From positions 1-57,394 of the forward strand of contig CAZDDI010000023.1 of NCBI GenBank assembly GCA_964504195.1: a stretch of DNA of 57,394 bases. The letters run 5' to 3'. The notes beneath the pieces were generated by a model. The model was not told where the DNA came from and did no database searches. It worked only from the letters and a program-made list of their open reading frames with translations. The stretch is from CAZDDI01 sp964504195 (GTDB lineage Bacteria > Chloroflexota > Anaerolineae > B4-G1 > SLSP01). The translations under genes were made by a program, and so were the position numbers. Numbering within the stretch: the stretch's first letter is position 1; each line of letters begins with the position of its first letter. This document shows, one piece after another, positions 1 through 7,887 of the stretch.

Positions 1-56
1 GAAAGGGGGCAGGGGGATAGGGGGAAAACTCCCCAATAATTTGTCCTATACCCTTT
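1..56. repeat. terminal inverted repeat, left copy
   Basis: This G/A-rich stretch is the reverse complement of positions 57264-57327 at the other end of the window, with one substitution and one extra 8-9 base CTATCCCCC unit in the right copy. It sits outside the yvcK promoter. It is probably one copy of a dispersed intergenic repeat at which assembly stopped. Confidence 0.85.
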
Positions 57-69
57 ACTTTGCCTGTAA

Positions 70-98
70 TTGACACGCCTTTTCAATCAATGTATAAT
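70..98 (+). promoter_or_regulatory. sigma-70-type promoter of yvcK
   Basis: A perfect TTGACA (70-75) and a perfect TATAAT (93-98) are separated by 17 bases. Transcription should start near 104-106, which is on or just before the ATG at 106. This leaves essentially no 5' leader. Confidence 0.75.
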
Positions 99-105
99 TT
101 ATTGG

Positions 106-1386
106 ATGAAGCGCAGGGACGGCGAGACAAAACGTAACACCTGGCAGCTCCATCTGCGCTGGTTGCAGCCTGGCCTGGGTGTCAAACGCTGGCTTGGTCT
201 ATTGGTCTTTGGAATCGGGCTGCTCGGCTTGGGTGGCACTGTTTTGTTGCGGGAGCTTTATCCTCTGCCGTGGTACTTTTACTATCTCACCCTCCAATTC
301 TTGCCGCGTGTAGTGCGTACAGGGCTGATTTTGACTCTAAGTATTGGCAGTATTAGCTTTGCGCTATGGCAACTCAATCGTGCGATGTTAGCGCCCTTTG
401 TACAGGATGCCCAGCTCCCAGTCGCGGAACTGCTCTACAACTACCGTCGCCGTGGTCGTGGGCCACACATTGTGAGCCTCGGTGGTGGGCATGGGATGAC
501 CGCACTGTTGCGTGGGTTGAAACACTATTCCAGTAATCTCACGGCCATTGTCACTGTTGCTGATGATGGAGGCTCTTCGGGGCGGCTGCGCCGTGATCTA
601 GGAATTTTGCCGCCGGGCGATTTGCGAAACTGCATTGCTGCGCTCGCCGATGACGAATCCCTGGTCACGCGGCTGTTCCAGTATCGCTTTAGCAGCGGAG
701 CTGGCCTGGAAGGACACAACTTCGGCAACCTTTTTATCGGTGCGATGTCCGGCGTTACTGGCTCATTCGAGAGCGCCTTGGAAGAATCCAGCCGAGTGCT
801 GGCGATTCAGGGGCATGTATTGCCCAGTACCTTGCAAGCTATCACGCTCGCAGCGGACGTGCAACTGCCCGATGGTCGGCTCGCGCGCGTGCGGGGGGAA
901 TCGCACATTCCAGAGGTGCAGGGGCGCATCATCAATGTGACTTTGGATCCGGAACAGCCGCCGGCCTATCCCGCTGCCGTGCGTGCTTTGTTGAATGCTG
1001 ATGTCATCACGATTGGGCCGGGCAGTCTCTACACCAGTTTGTTGCCCACATTGCTAATCCCCGACATCGCGCAGGCGCTCCGGGCTAGCCGGGCGCCAAA
1101 GGTGTATGTGTGCAATGTCACCAATCAGCCTGGCGAGACCGACGGCTACGATGCCGAGCAGCATCTGCAAGCATTGGAGACGCACCTGGGTTTGGGGTGG
1201 CTTTCCATCATCGTGGTGAACGCGCTACCCACTGATGCCCCCCCGCCGGGGCTGCACTGGGTTGCGCCGGATATCCAGCCGCGTCCTGGCTTGCGCATCA
1301 TCCGGGCGGACTTACGCGATACCGCGCATCCCAGCGCACACGATAGCGAAAAGCTGGCGCGGGTGATAATGGAGCTGTTGAAGTAG
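106..1386 (+). CDS. yvcK: YvcK/CofD-family gluconeogenesis factor, membrane-anchored
   Basis: The protein has 426 residues from ATG 106. Two hydrophobic segments lie in roughly the first 100 residues, followed by the CofD-like Rossmann core: GGGHGMTALLRGLK, then TVADDGGSSGRLRRD and PPGDLRNC, the hallmark nucleotide-sugar binding motifs of YvcK. In Bacillus, YvcK binds UDP-GlcNAc and is needed for cell-wall homeostasis on gluconeogenic carbon sources. The open frame extends upstream to a TTG at 70, but that codon lies inside the -35 box, so ATG 106 (or a later codon) must be the start. No Shine-Dalgarno precedes it. The N-terminal membrane part is absent from the Bacillus protein and seems typical of Chloroflexota homologues. 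It sits just upstream of gap-pgk-tpiA. Confidence 0.9.
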   Translation: MKRRDGETKRNTWQLHLRWLQPGLGVKRWLGLLVFGIGLLGLGGTVLLRELYPLPWYFYYLTLQFLPRVVRTGLILTLSIGSISFALWQLNRAMLAPFVQDAQLPVAELLYNYRRRGRGPHIVSLGGGHGMTALLRGLKHYSSNLTAIVTVADDGGSSGRLRRDLGILPPGDLRNCIAALADDESLVTRLFQYRFSSGAGLEGHNFGNLFIGAMSGVTGSFESALEESSRVLAIQGHVLPSTLQAITLAADVQLPDGRLARVRGESHIPEVQGRIINVTLDPEQPPAYPAAVRALLNADVITIGPGSLYTSLLPTLLIPDIAQALRASRAPKVYVCNVTNQPGETDGYDAEQHLQALETHLGLGWLSIIVVNALPTDAPPPGLHWVAPDIQPRPGLRIIRADLRDTAHPSAHDSEKLARVIMELLK

Positions 1387-1414
1387 GATTTCATAGAGTA
1401 AAGGAGGATGGTCT

Positions 1415-1621
1415 ATGCAATCGGTGGCGATTCCTCAAATCACTGAACGCTTACAAAAACTACCAACCGATAAGCTCGCGGTAGTTTATGACTTTGTATC
1501 ATATTTGTTAGCCTGTGAAGAAGGTTTTTCAGAAGCTCTTCAGACAATGTTAGCATCTGAGGCTGTTTTACGACGTGACTGGGACCGTCCCGAAGAGGAT
1601 TTGGCATGGGCAGATTTGTAA
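1415..1621 (+). CDS. antitoxin-like small protein (orphan)
   Basis: This 68-residue protein begins with an ATG after a GGAGG-type site. Its helical N-terminus resembles a DUF2281/AbrB-associated antitoxin. The C-terminal DWDRPEEDLAWADL segment is the toxin-binding tail commonly seen in antitoxins encoded before PemK/MazF toxins. The last 16 bases overlap the ATG of a toxin-like reading frame that stops after 15 codons. It is therefore probably an antitoxin that has outlived its toxin. The family assignment is by pattern memory only. Confidence 0.65.
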   Translation: MQSVAIPQITERLQKLPTDKLAVVYDFVSYLLACEEGFSEALQTMLASEAVLRRDWDRPEEDLAWADL

Positions 1622-1653
1622 AAGGGGATGTGGTGTTATCAGCGATTGCATGA
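1606..1653 (+). pseudogene. truncated PemK/MazF-type toxin start
   Basis: Starting at the ATG overlapping the antitoxin end, the frame reads MGRFVKGDVVLSAIA and stops at 1651-1653. MxRFVKGDVV is the usual start of PemK/MazF-like toxins, which would continue with a PFPFSD-type segment. Here only about 55 bases separate the stop from the gap start codon, so the rest (about 100 residues) has been deleted. Confidence 0.55.
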
Positions 1654-1708
1654 TCGCTGTACCAGGTAAATCTGATTCTCAAAATTCTAGTCAAGAAAGG
1701 AGTTTCGT

Positions 1709-2761
1709 ATGGTTACAAAAGTTGGTATCAATGGTTTTGGGCGCATCGGGCGCCAGGTTCTCAAGGCTATCCGTGATTACTACCCCGACACGCTCGAAGT
1801 GGCGGCGATCAATGACATCGGCGATCTCAAGACGATGGCGCATCTGCTCCGCTATGACTCCAACTATGGGCGTTTCAACGGCGTGGTGGAAGTGGTAGAT
1901 GATGGGCTGCTGATTGATGGCAAGCTCGTGCGCGTCTTCAAGGAATTCGACCCCGGCAAGCTGCCCTGGGGCGATAATGGCGTGGATATCGTAGTGGAAT
2001 CCACTGGCCTGTTCACCATCAAGAAAGACGGGGTGAATAAGAAGGGCAAACAAGTGCAGGGCGCGGAGAATCACATCACGCGCGGCGGCGCGAAGAAGGT
2101 CATCATCTCTGCTCCAGCGCAGGGTGAAGACCTCACCGTAGTGCTGGGCGTGAATGATGATCTATACGATCCGGCCAACCACCATGTCCTCTCAAATGCC
2201 TCCTGCACCACCAACTGTCTTGCGCCGGCGGCGAAAGTGGTCAACGACCGCTTCAAGATCGTGCGCGCGCTGATGACGACGATTCATGCTTACACCAATG
2301 ACCAGAAAATTCTCGACCTGCCGCACAGCGATCTGCGACGCGCGCGCGCCGCTGCGCTGAGCATCATCCCCACCACCACCGGCGCGGCCAAGGCCATCTC
2401 CCTGGTGATCCCGGAACTCAAGGGTAAGTTCGACGGCTACGCGCTGCGCGTCCCCACCCCGACGGTTTCGGTTGTGGACTTCACTGCGGAGATTGAGGTA
2501 TCCACCACCACCGAAGAACTGCGCCAGGCGTTCCGCGACGCTGCCGCCGGTCCGATGAAGGGCATTCTGGCCGCTGTGGACGAGCCGCTGGTGAGCATTG
2601 ACTACAAGGGCGATCCGCACAGCTCCTCCGTTGACCTGCCCTTCACGATGGTGCTGGGCAATGAAGGCGACTTCATCAAGGTTGTGACCTGGTACGATAA
2701 CGAGTGGGGTTACAGCGTCCGCACTGCCGACCTGGCCGCCCTTCTCGCCAGCAAATTGTAA
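1709..2761 (+). CDS. gap: glyceraldehyde-3-phosphate dehydrogenase, type I
   Basis: The protein has 350 residues and an AAGAAAGGAG ribosome site before ATG 1709. It converts glyceraldehyde-3-phosphate, NAD(P) and phosphate to 1,3-bisphosphoglycerate. The N-terminal Rossmann motif is GINGFGRIGR. The catalytic signature SNASCTTNCLAP places the nucleophile at Cys166. The C-terminal WYDNEWGYS motif is intact. It is first in the gap-pgk-tpiA run. The protein is slightly longer than the usual 335-340 residues owing to a lysine-rich insert before the ITRGGAKKV segment. Confidence 0.97.
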   Translation: MVTKVGINGFGRIGRQVLKAIRDYYPDTLEVAAINDIGDLKTMAHLLRYDSNYGRFNGVVEVVDDGLLIDGKLVRVFKEFDPGKLPWGDNGVDIVVESTGLFTIKKDGVNKKGKQVQGAENHITRGGAKKVIISAPAQGEDLTVVLGVNDDLYDPANHHVLSNASCTTNCLAPAAKVVNDRFKIVRALMTTIHAYTNDQKILDLPHSDLRRARAAALSIIPTTTGAAKAISLVIPELKGKFDGYALRVPTPTVSVVDFTAEIEVSTTTEELRQAFRDAAAGPMKGILAAVDEPLVSIDYKGDPHSSSVDLPFTMVLGNEGDFIKVVTWYDNEWGYSVRTADLAALLASKL

Positions 2762-2955
2762 TCTGGTTGCTGGTTGCTAGAATCTAGTTACTGGAAGCTG
2801 GTTGTGGAGTTCACGCGACCAGCTTCCTTTTGTGATTTTGGATTTTAGATTGGCGATTTTGGATTATAGCGGCGCGGAGTAAGGTGATCCCCGTGTTGTG
2901 ATTTGAGATTCGCTGATTTGAAATTTTTTGATATGCTGATTTTTCGGGAGGAACT
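2762..2955. repeat. degenerate self-similar spacer between gap and pgk
   Basis: The spacer starts with reiterated CTGGTTGCTGGTTGCTAG-like words that are partly inverted (GAAGCTGGT ... ACCAGCTTC). It then carries several variants of GATTTTGGATT and GATTTGAGATT. It has no coding potential. The pgk ribosome site GGGAGG lies at its end. Confidence 0.55.
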
Positions 2956-4131
2956 ATGAACAAAAAGACCATCCGTGATGTGGATTTGCAAGGCAAGCGC
3001 GTGCTCATGCGTGTGGATTTCAACGTGCCGATCAAAGAGGGCGTGATTAGTGACGATAAGCGCATCAAGGCGACGCTGCCCACCATCAACTACATTTTAG
3101 AGCAGGGCGCGAGCCTCGTGCTCATGTCGCACCTGGGCCGCCCGGCAGGGACGGGCTACGAGGAGGCGTTCAGCCTCAAGCCTGTGGCCGAGCGTTTGGG
3201 CGAGCTGCTCGGCAAGTCGGTCGCTTTCGCGCCGGACTGCATCGGCGAGGAGGTGGAGGCGCTGGCCGCCGCGCTCGAACCCGGCGCGGTGCTGCTGCTG
3301 GAGAACGTCCGCTTCTACAAGAAAGAGACGAAGAACGACAGGGAAATCGCCGAGAAGCTGGCGCAGCTGGGCGACCTGTTCGTGAACGATGCGTTCGGCA
3401 CGGCGCACCGCGCGCAATCGAGCACCGTAGGTGTGGCGGAGTTCTTGCCCACCGTGGCCGGTTTCCTCATGGAGAAAGAGGTCGAGTTCCTCAGCAAGGC
3501 TACGGAAGAGGCTGAGCATCCCTATGTCGTCATCCTGGGCGGCGCGAAAATTTCGGACAAAATCGGCGTGATCCAGAATATGCTGGCGAAGGCCGACAAA
3601 GTCCTCATCGGTGGCGGGATGGCGAACACCTTCCTCAAGGCGCAAGGGCTGGAGATGGGCGACTCGCTGGTGGAAGACGATGTGCTGGAGACTGCCGCCG
3701 CGCTGATGGCCGAATCTGGCGACAAGCTGGTGTTGCCGGTGGATGCGGTCATCGCCGATGCGTTCGATAATGCCGCGAACACCAAAATCGTGGGCGTGGA
3801 TGCGGTAGAACCCGGTTGGCGCTTCCTCGACATCGGCCCGGCGACGGTGGAAGCGTTCAAGGGTGTGCTGGCGACGGCCAAGACGGTAGCCTGGAACGGG
3901 CCGATGGGTGTGTTCGAGATGCCGAACTTTGCCAAGGGTACGTTCGCTATCGCCGAGGCGCTGGCGGAGCTCGATGCTGTGACCATCATCGGTGGCGGCG
4001 ATTCGGCCTCGGCGGTGAAGAAGGCGGGCGTGGCGGCAAAGATGACGCACGTCTCCACTGGCGGCGGCGCGAGCCTGGAATTCCTCGAAGGCAAAGTGCT
4101 GCCCGGTGTGGCAGCGTTGCAAGATAAATAG
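2956..4131 (+). CDS. pgk: phosphoglycerate kinase
   Basis: The protein has 391 residues, the normal length for bacterial PGK, and follows a GGGAGG site. It catalyses ATP formation from 1,3-bisphosphoglycerate in glycolysis. Visible motifs are RVDFNVP near residue 21, SHLGRP, VNDAFGTAHR, GGAKISDKIGV and the C-terminal nucleotide loop GGGDSASAVKKAG. All substrate-binding Arg and Lys motifs appear intact. It lies between gap and tpiA on the same strand. Confidence 0.97.
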   Translation: MNKKTIRDVDLQGKRVLMRVDFNVPIKEGVISDDKRIKATLPTINYILEQGASLVLMSHLGRPAGTGYEEAFSLKPVAERLGELLGKSVAFAPDCIGEEVEALAAALEPGAVLLLENVRFYKKETKNDREIAEKLAQLGDLFVNDAFGTAHRAQSSTVGVAEFLPTVAGFLMEKEVEFLSKATEEAEHPYVVILGGAKISDKIGVIQNMLAKADKVLIGGGMANTFLKAQGLEMGDSLVEDDVLETAAALMAESGDKLVLPVDAVIADAFDNAANTKIVGVDAVEPGWRFLDIGPATVEAFKGVLATAKTVAWNGPMGVFEMPNFAKGTFAIAEALAELDAVTIIGGGDSASAVKKAGVAAKMTHVSTGGGASLEFLEGKVLPGVAALQDK

Positions 4132-4277
4132 TCTTTAGTCAGATAGTCAGATAGTCGAGAGTCAGGAAGTCCCGTAGTCAGGAAGTCGAAATATATCTTG
4201 GCTATCAGACTAACGACTATCAGACTAACGACTATTAGACTAACTGACTAACGAAAGACTAAACAAGGAGAATTTTC
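4132..4277. repeat. self-similar AGTC/GACT spacer between pgk and tpiA
   Basis: The first half reiterates AGTCAGATAGTC and AGTCAGGAAGTC words. The second half reiterates GACTATCAGACTAAC words, which are approximately their reverse complements. The whole spacer could therefore fold into a long imperfect hairpin in the pgk-tpiA transcript. The tpiA ribosome site AAGGAG follows directly. Confidence 0.7.
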
Positions 4278-5051
4278 ATGGGACGTAAACCATTTATCGC
4301 CGGGAACTGGAAGATGTACAAGACTGTCGCCGAGGCTATCGAGACGGCAGTGGCGTTAGGCGTGAGTCTGGCCGATGTGACGACGATGGAGCTGGCGGTT
4401 TGTCCGACCGCTACCGCGTTGGAAGCGGTGAGCCAGACGCTGATGGCTTCCAATATCGGCGTAGGCGCGCAGAATATGCACTGGGAAGACGAGGGCGCGT
4501 TCACGGGTGAGATTTCGCCGCTGATGGTGAAGGAGCAGGCCCAGTACGTCATTATCGGACACTCGGAGCGTCGCCAGTACTTTGGCGAGACGGATGCGGG
4601 TGTGAACAAGAAGCTGAAGGCCGCGCTCAAGCACGGTATCACGCCCATCGTCTGTATCGGCGAGAGCCTGGCGCAGAATCAGGCTGGCGAGACCGTACCG
4701 TTCGTCACGGCGCAAATTCACGGCGCGTTTGCCGGCGTCTCCGCTGCGGATGCGTGCAAGGTTGTGCTGGCCTACGAGCCAATCTGGGCCATCGGCACGG
4801 GGTTGACCGCGACGCCGGAAGATGCCGACCGCATCATCCGTGAGGCTATCCGTGACGTGCTCACCGCGCTCTACGATGCGGAGACCGCGCAGGCCATCCG
4901 CGTGCAGTACGGCGGCAGCGTCAAGCCCAACAATATGGCCGAGTTTATCGTCATGCCGGAGATTGACGGTGCGCTGGTGGGTGGCGCGAGCCTCACGGTG
5001 GATTCGTTCACGGCGATCGTGAAGAACGCGCTGGCGGCATTGGAGAAGTAG
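4278..5051 (+). CDS. tpiA: triosephosphate isomerase
   Basis: The protein has 257 residues, the normal length, with an AAGGAG site before ATG 4278. It interconverts dihydroxyacetone phosphate and glyceraldehyde-3-phosphate. The catalytic Lys is in GNWKM, the His in IIGHSERR and the Glu in AYEPIWAIGTG. The phosphate-binding YGGSVKPNN and GALVGGASL loops are intact. It closes the gap-pgk-tpiA run and is followed by a hairpin terminator at 5066-5100. Confidence 0.97.
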   Translation: MGRKPFIAGNWKMYKTVAEAIETAVALGVSLADVTTMELAVCPTATALEAVSQTLMASNIGVGAQNMHWEDEGAFTGEISPLMVKEQAQYVIIGHSERRQYFGETDAGVNKKLKAALKHGITPIVCIGESLAQNQAGETVPFVTAQIHGAFAGVSAADACKVVLAYEPIWAIGTGLTATPEDADRIIREAIRDVLTALYDAETAQAIRVQYGGSVKPNNMAEFIVMPEIDGALVGGASLTVDSFTAIVKNALAALEK

Positions 5052-5065
5052 ACAGTAAAAGTGTG

Positions 5066-5100
5066 CGCGCCGGGCAATTCCGTCCGGCGCGTATGTTTTT
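5066..5100 (+). terminator. intrinsic terminator after tpiA
   Basis: The stem CGCGCCGG (5066-5073) pairs with CCGGCGCG (5084-5091) and is followed by TATGTTTTT. Confidence 0.75.
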
Positions 5101-5207
5101 GTGTCTTATGTATTCCTTCCTCCTTCACGGATGAAATAAGGGTGTTTTCGTGCTCGAATAGCTTGTGAGCCTGATCAAGTTTGCCTGTTGCAAGAAAGGA
5201 GTTCCAC

Positions 5208-5828
5208 TTGCCCAAACAAACATACTCTCTGGAAAAAGGTGGCCCTAAGCGGTTGGAACTGGCCTGGAAAGGTGCGTGGAAAAATTTGACAATTAGTCTG
5301 GACGGGCAAGAGCTGGGTGTGATTCCCAATCAGAAGGCGTTGCGTGCGGGCCAGACGTTCGTGCTGCCCGAAGGTGCTCTGTTGGATGTAAAACTCGTTC
5401 AGAAGCTGACTGCGGTCAACCTGGAGGTGAGCCTCAACGGTGTGCCGTTGCCCGGTACTGCCGCCGATCCAGAACAGCGGTTGTTAGGCGCGTATGCTAT
5501 CCTGTTTTTCTTGGCGGGTATCAATATTCTGTTAGGGTTGGTTGCAGTGCTCTTTCAGGTGGAGTTCTTATTTGCACTAGGGCTGAACCTGATTTCTGTG
5601 ATGATAGGTTGCATTTGGCTGGTGTTGGGATTTTTCGTGCGCCGCCGCTCGCTCGTAGCATTGATTGCGGCCTTGTGTCTGTATGCTTTGGATAGTGTGC
5701 TATACTTGGTGGGTGCATTTAGCATGGGTGGGGACCCTACAACCGGCTTGCTGATGCGTGTATTGATCTTTGTCGGCATAGCACAGGGTATCGGCGCGCT
5801 CAAGTCGCTCAAGCAGCCCCCCGTTTAG
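5208..5828 (+). CDS. uncharacterised membrane protein with four or so TM segments
   Basis: A TTG start at 5208 is preferred because AAAGGAG lies six bases before it. This gives 206 residues. The open frame also contains a TTG at 5181, upstream of that site. Residues 1-90 are a soluble, probably beta-rich domain (WKNLTISLDGQELG, FVLPEGALLDVKL). Residues 95-200 hold about four hydrophobic helices, with RRR after the second suggesting a cytoplasmic loop. It lacks motifs that would assign a function. It is transcribed after the tpiA terminator and before the baseplate J-like gene. Confidence 0.75.
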   Translation: MPKQTYSLEKGGPKRLELAWKGAWKNLTISLDGQELGVIPNQKALRAGQTFVLPEGALLDVKLVQKLTAVNLEVSLNGVPLPGTAADPEQRLLGAYAILFFLAGINILLGLVAVLFQVEFLFALGLNLISVMIGCIWLVLGFFVRRRSLVALIAALCLYALDSVLYLVGAFSMGGDPTTGLLMRVLIFVGIAQGIGALKSLKQPPV

Positions 5829-5890
5829 TTTGCCTGGTCTTACGCTTGGCAAATTTGAAAGTTGTGGCATACTTCCAGGCGGGATAAGGT

Positions 5891-7414
5891 ATGGAAGTTA
5901 TACATATTGCGCCGGAAGATAATCGCTATACAATCCGCGAACGCCTGCGCCGCGCTTCGGAGAAGCAGCTCTTGTTGGTGCTTTCCTGGGAGGTGGAGAA
6001 GGGCTGGTCGCGCACGTTGGATTACGAGGTGCTGTTGCGTGAGGCCCTTCGCCAGCAGCTCGAGGTGGCCTGGGCGGTAGATGATCCCGACCGGCGTGTA
6101 TTGCCTCGCGAACTTGGCTTCCCGGTGTTTGCAAGCGAGGCTGAGGCACAGGAATACTATGCCCGTGTAGGCGGCTTTCCCGAGCTCCGCGCACGGACGA
6201 GTCGGCCCACTCTCGCCCCTCGTGCCCCCTGGGCTGAGGAGCTGCGTCCGCCGCCGTTGCCGCTGCCCCGTCGGCGTTCTCCGTGGGTGTTTGCATTGCA
6301 ATTGCTGGTTTTCTTCGGTGTGTTGGTGACGCTCGGTATTTTTTTCTTCTACACCTGGCCCCAGGCGACTATCACGCTGGTTCCTCAGGGGGCTACTTAT
6401 GACCGGATCGTAATCGTTTCGGTTGACCCGACCGCGCAGGATGTGGACCTTCAGCGCAATGTGATACCTTCGCGGCGCATCGGTGATGAGTTCGAAGCCG
6501 CCGCGCAAGTGGCAACCACGGGGCGCGGTTATGCTATTTCTGGTCGGGCCAGAGGGCGTGTGGTGTTGACGAATCTGTTGGGGCAAGATTATCGTGTGCC
6601 GGAAGGTACCATTGTCCGCACCACCGCAACTTCGTACCCGGTGCGCTTTGAGACAACTGCTGAGGTGGTCATCCCGTCGTTTGGGCAAGCTGACGTTTCC
6701 GTTGAAGCTTTGGAGGAAGGTCCGCGTGGCAATGTGGATGCCTACCAGATCAATTTGGTGGAAGGGGTGGTGGGCTTTGCCGTGCGTGCCACCAATCCAC
6801 AGCCCGTTTCTGGTGCAGCCAGTGATGTGATTGCTACGGTAACCGATGCGGATCGCGCGCGTGCGTGGGAACTGGCCGCCCAGCAAGTGATGGCACAAGC
6901 GCACGACGGTCTGCAAGCGTCCGGCTATCTGCAACCGGGGGAGTTTTTGCCACGTCAGCCGTTGATTGTCCAGGCTGCGCCGAAAATTGCCTACAGTAAC
7001 ATTATCGGTGAGGGTTCCGATACGTTAGGTATCGCGCTGCGCTTGTTGGTGACGGGCGAAGCCGTGAGCGCTGCTGATGTTCAGGCCGTCGCGTATCGGG
7101 GACTGCTCACTACATTGCCCGCTGGTTATACGTTGATTGATACTCGTTTTACTTACGGCGAAGCGGCTGAAGAGGATATTGGCCCGGGCGCGTTTAGCTT
7201 CTACGTGACCGCGGAAGGGTACGCGACTCACCGTCTCGATAGTAGCAGCATCCATGCGCTCATTCATGGCAAAACAGTAGCCGAGGCACAGGCTGCACTG
7301 GCAGAACTACCGCTGGTCGAGCCGCCGCAGATTGTTATGAACCCCACTTGGTTCCCCTTCATCCCGCGTTTGCCTATGCGGATTAACATCCGCGTAGCCC
7401 CTCAGGGGTGGTAA
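5891..7414 (+). CDS. baseplate J-like membrane protein
   Basis: The protein has 507 residues. An N-terminal cytoplasmic part of about 125 residues is followed by a Pro/Arg-rich segment, one TM helix at about residues 130-152, and an outside region. That region (about residues 160-320) resembles the baseplate J/gp47 fold seen in contractile tails, with GRVVLTNLLGQDYRVPEGT and ALEEGPRGNVDAYQIN. No other tail or phage gene is nearby, and such stand-alone copies are common in Chloroflexota. Its role is therefore unlikely to be in a phage tail, and the true function is unknown. ruvX follows after nine bases, so the two are probably co-transcribed. Confidence 0.75.
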   Translation: MEVIHIAPEDNRYTIRERLRRASEKQLLLVLSWEVEKGWSRTLDYEVLLREALRQQLEVAWAVDDPDRRVLPRELGFPVFASEAEAQEYYARVGGFPELRARTSRPTLAPRAPWAEELRPPPLPLPRRRSPWVFALQLLVFFGVLVTLGIFFFYTWPQATITLVPQGATYDRIVIVSVDPTAQDVDLQRNVIPSRRIGDEFEAAAQVATTGRGYAISGRARGRVVLTNLLGQDYRVPEGTIVRTTATSYPVRFETTAEVVIPSFGQADVSVEALEEGPRGNVDAYQINLVEGVVGFAVRATNPQPVSGAASDVIATVTDADRARAWELAAQQVMAQAHDGLQASGYLQPGEFLPRQPLIVQAAPKIAYSNIIGEGSDTLGIALRLLVTGEAVSAADVQAVAYRGLLTTLPAGYTLIDTRFTYGEAAEEDIGPGAFSFYVTAEGYATHRLDSSSIHALIHGKTVAEAQAALAELPLVEPPQIVMNPTWFPFIPRLPMRINIRVAPQGW

Positions 7415-7423
7415 CTCGCCCCT

Positions 7424-7843
7424 ATGCGCGTGCTGGCCCTGGATTTAGGCGATAAACGGATCGGTGTGGCGCTGAGCGATAGCACTGGCCTGATTGCGCG
7501 GCCCCTACTCGTCTTCAAACGCACTTCGCGTGTAGCTGATTTTGTCACGGTTGCCCGACTCACTGCGGAATATGATGTAGCGCGTGTGGTGGTAGGGCTA
7601 CCGATCAGCATGGATGGGAGTGAGGGGCGGCAGGCGGCTTGGGTGCGTGATTACTGCGCCGCGCTGGACGAGACGCTTACCATACCCCTGTTTCTCTGGG
7701 ACGAGCGGTTGACAACCTACAGCGCAGTTGAACTGCTACGTGAACAGGGTAAGCGTCCTGATCCGCAATGGATTGATGCGGTAGCAGCGGCGGTTATTTT
7801 GCAGAGTTATCTTGACGCACAGAACGTGAAGCGTGCAATGTGA
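7424..7843 (+). CDS. ruvX: putative pre-16S rRNA nuclease / Holliday junction resolvase YqgF
   Basis: The protein has 139 residues, the typical length for YqgF/RuvX. The RNase H-like fold shows LALDLGDKRIGVALSD with catalytic Asp7, VVVGLPISMDGSEG, WDERLTTYSA with a catalytic Glu, and DAVAAAVILQSYLD at the C-terminus. In E. coli the enzyme processes the 5' end of 16S rRNA. It is often next to mltG in bacterial genomes, as here. Confidence 0.93.
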   Translation: MRVLALDLGDKRIGVALSDSTGLIARPLLVFKRTSRVADFVTVARLTAEYDVARVVVGLPISMDGSEGRQAAWVRDYCAALDETLTIPLFLWDERLTTYSAVELLREQGKRPDPQWIDAVAAAVILQSYLDAQNVKRAM

Positions 7844-7887
7844 AGCATGATTTTCTGATTGTACTTCACGCAAAAGGAGCAACTTAT

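Noticed and set aside
3097..4122. 341-codon open frame opposite pgk
   Set aside because: It is a shadow of pgk, whose frame has all family motifs. The opposite frame is His/Arg-rich and unlike any protein.
5840..6934. 364-codon open frame opposite the baseplate J-like gene
   Set aside because: It is a shadow frame, low in hydrophobic order and without a ribosome site.
5891..7414. Prophage or contractile injection system
   Set aside because: Only one baseplate J-like protein with a TM segment is present, and no sheath, tube, capsid or integrase gene accompanies it.
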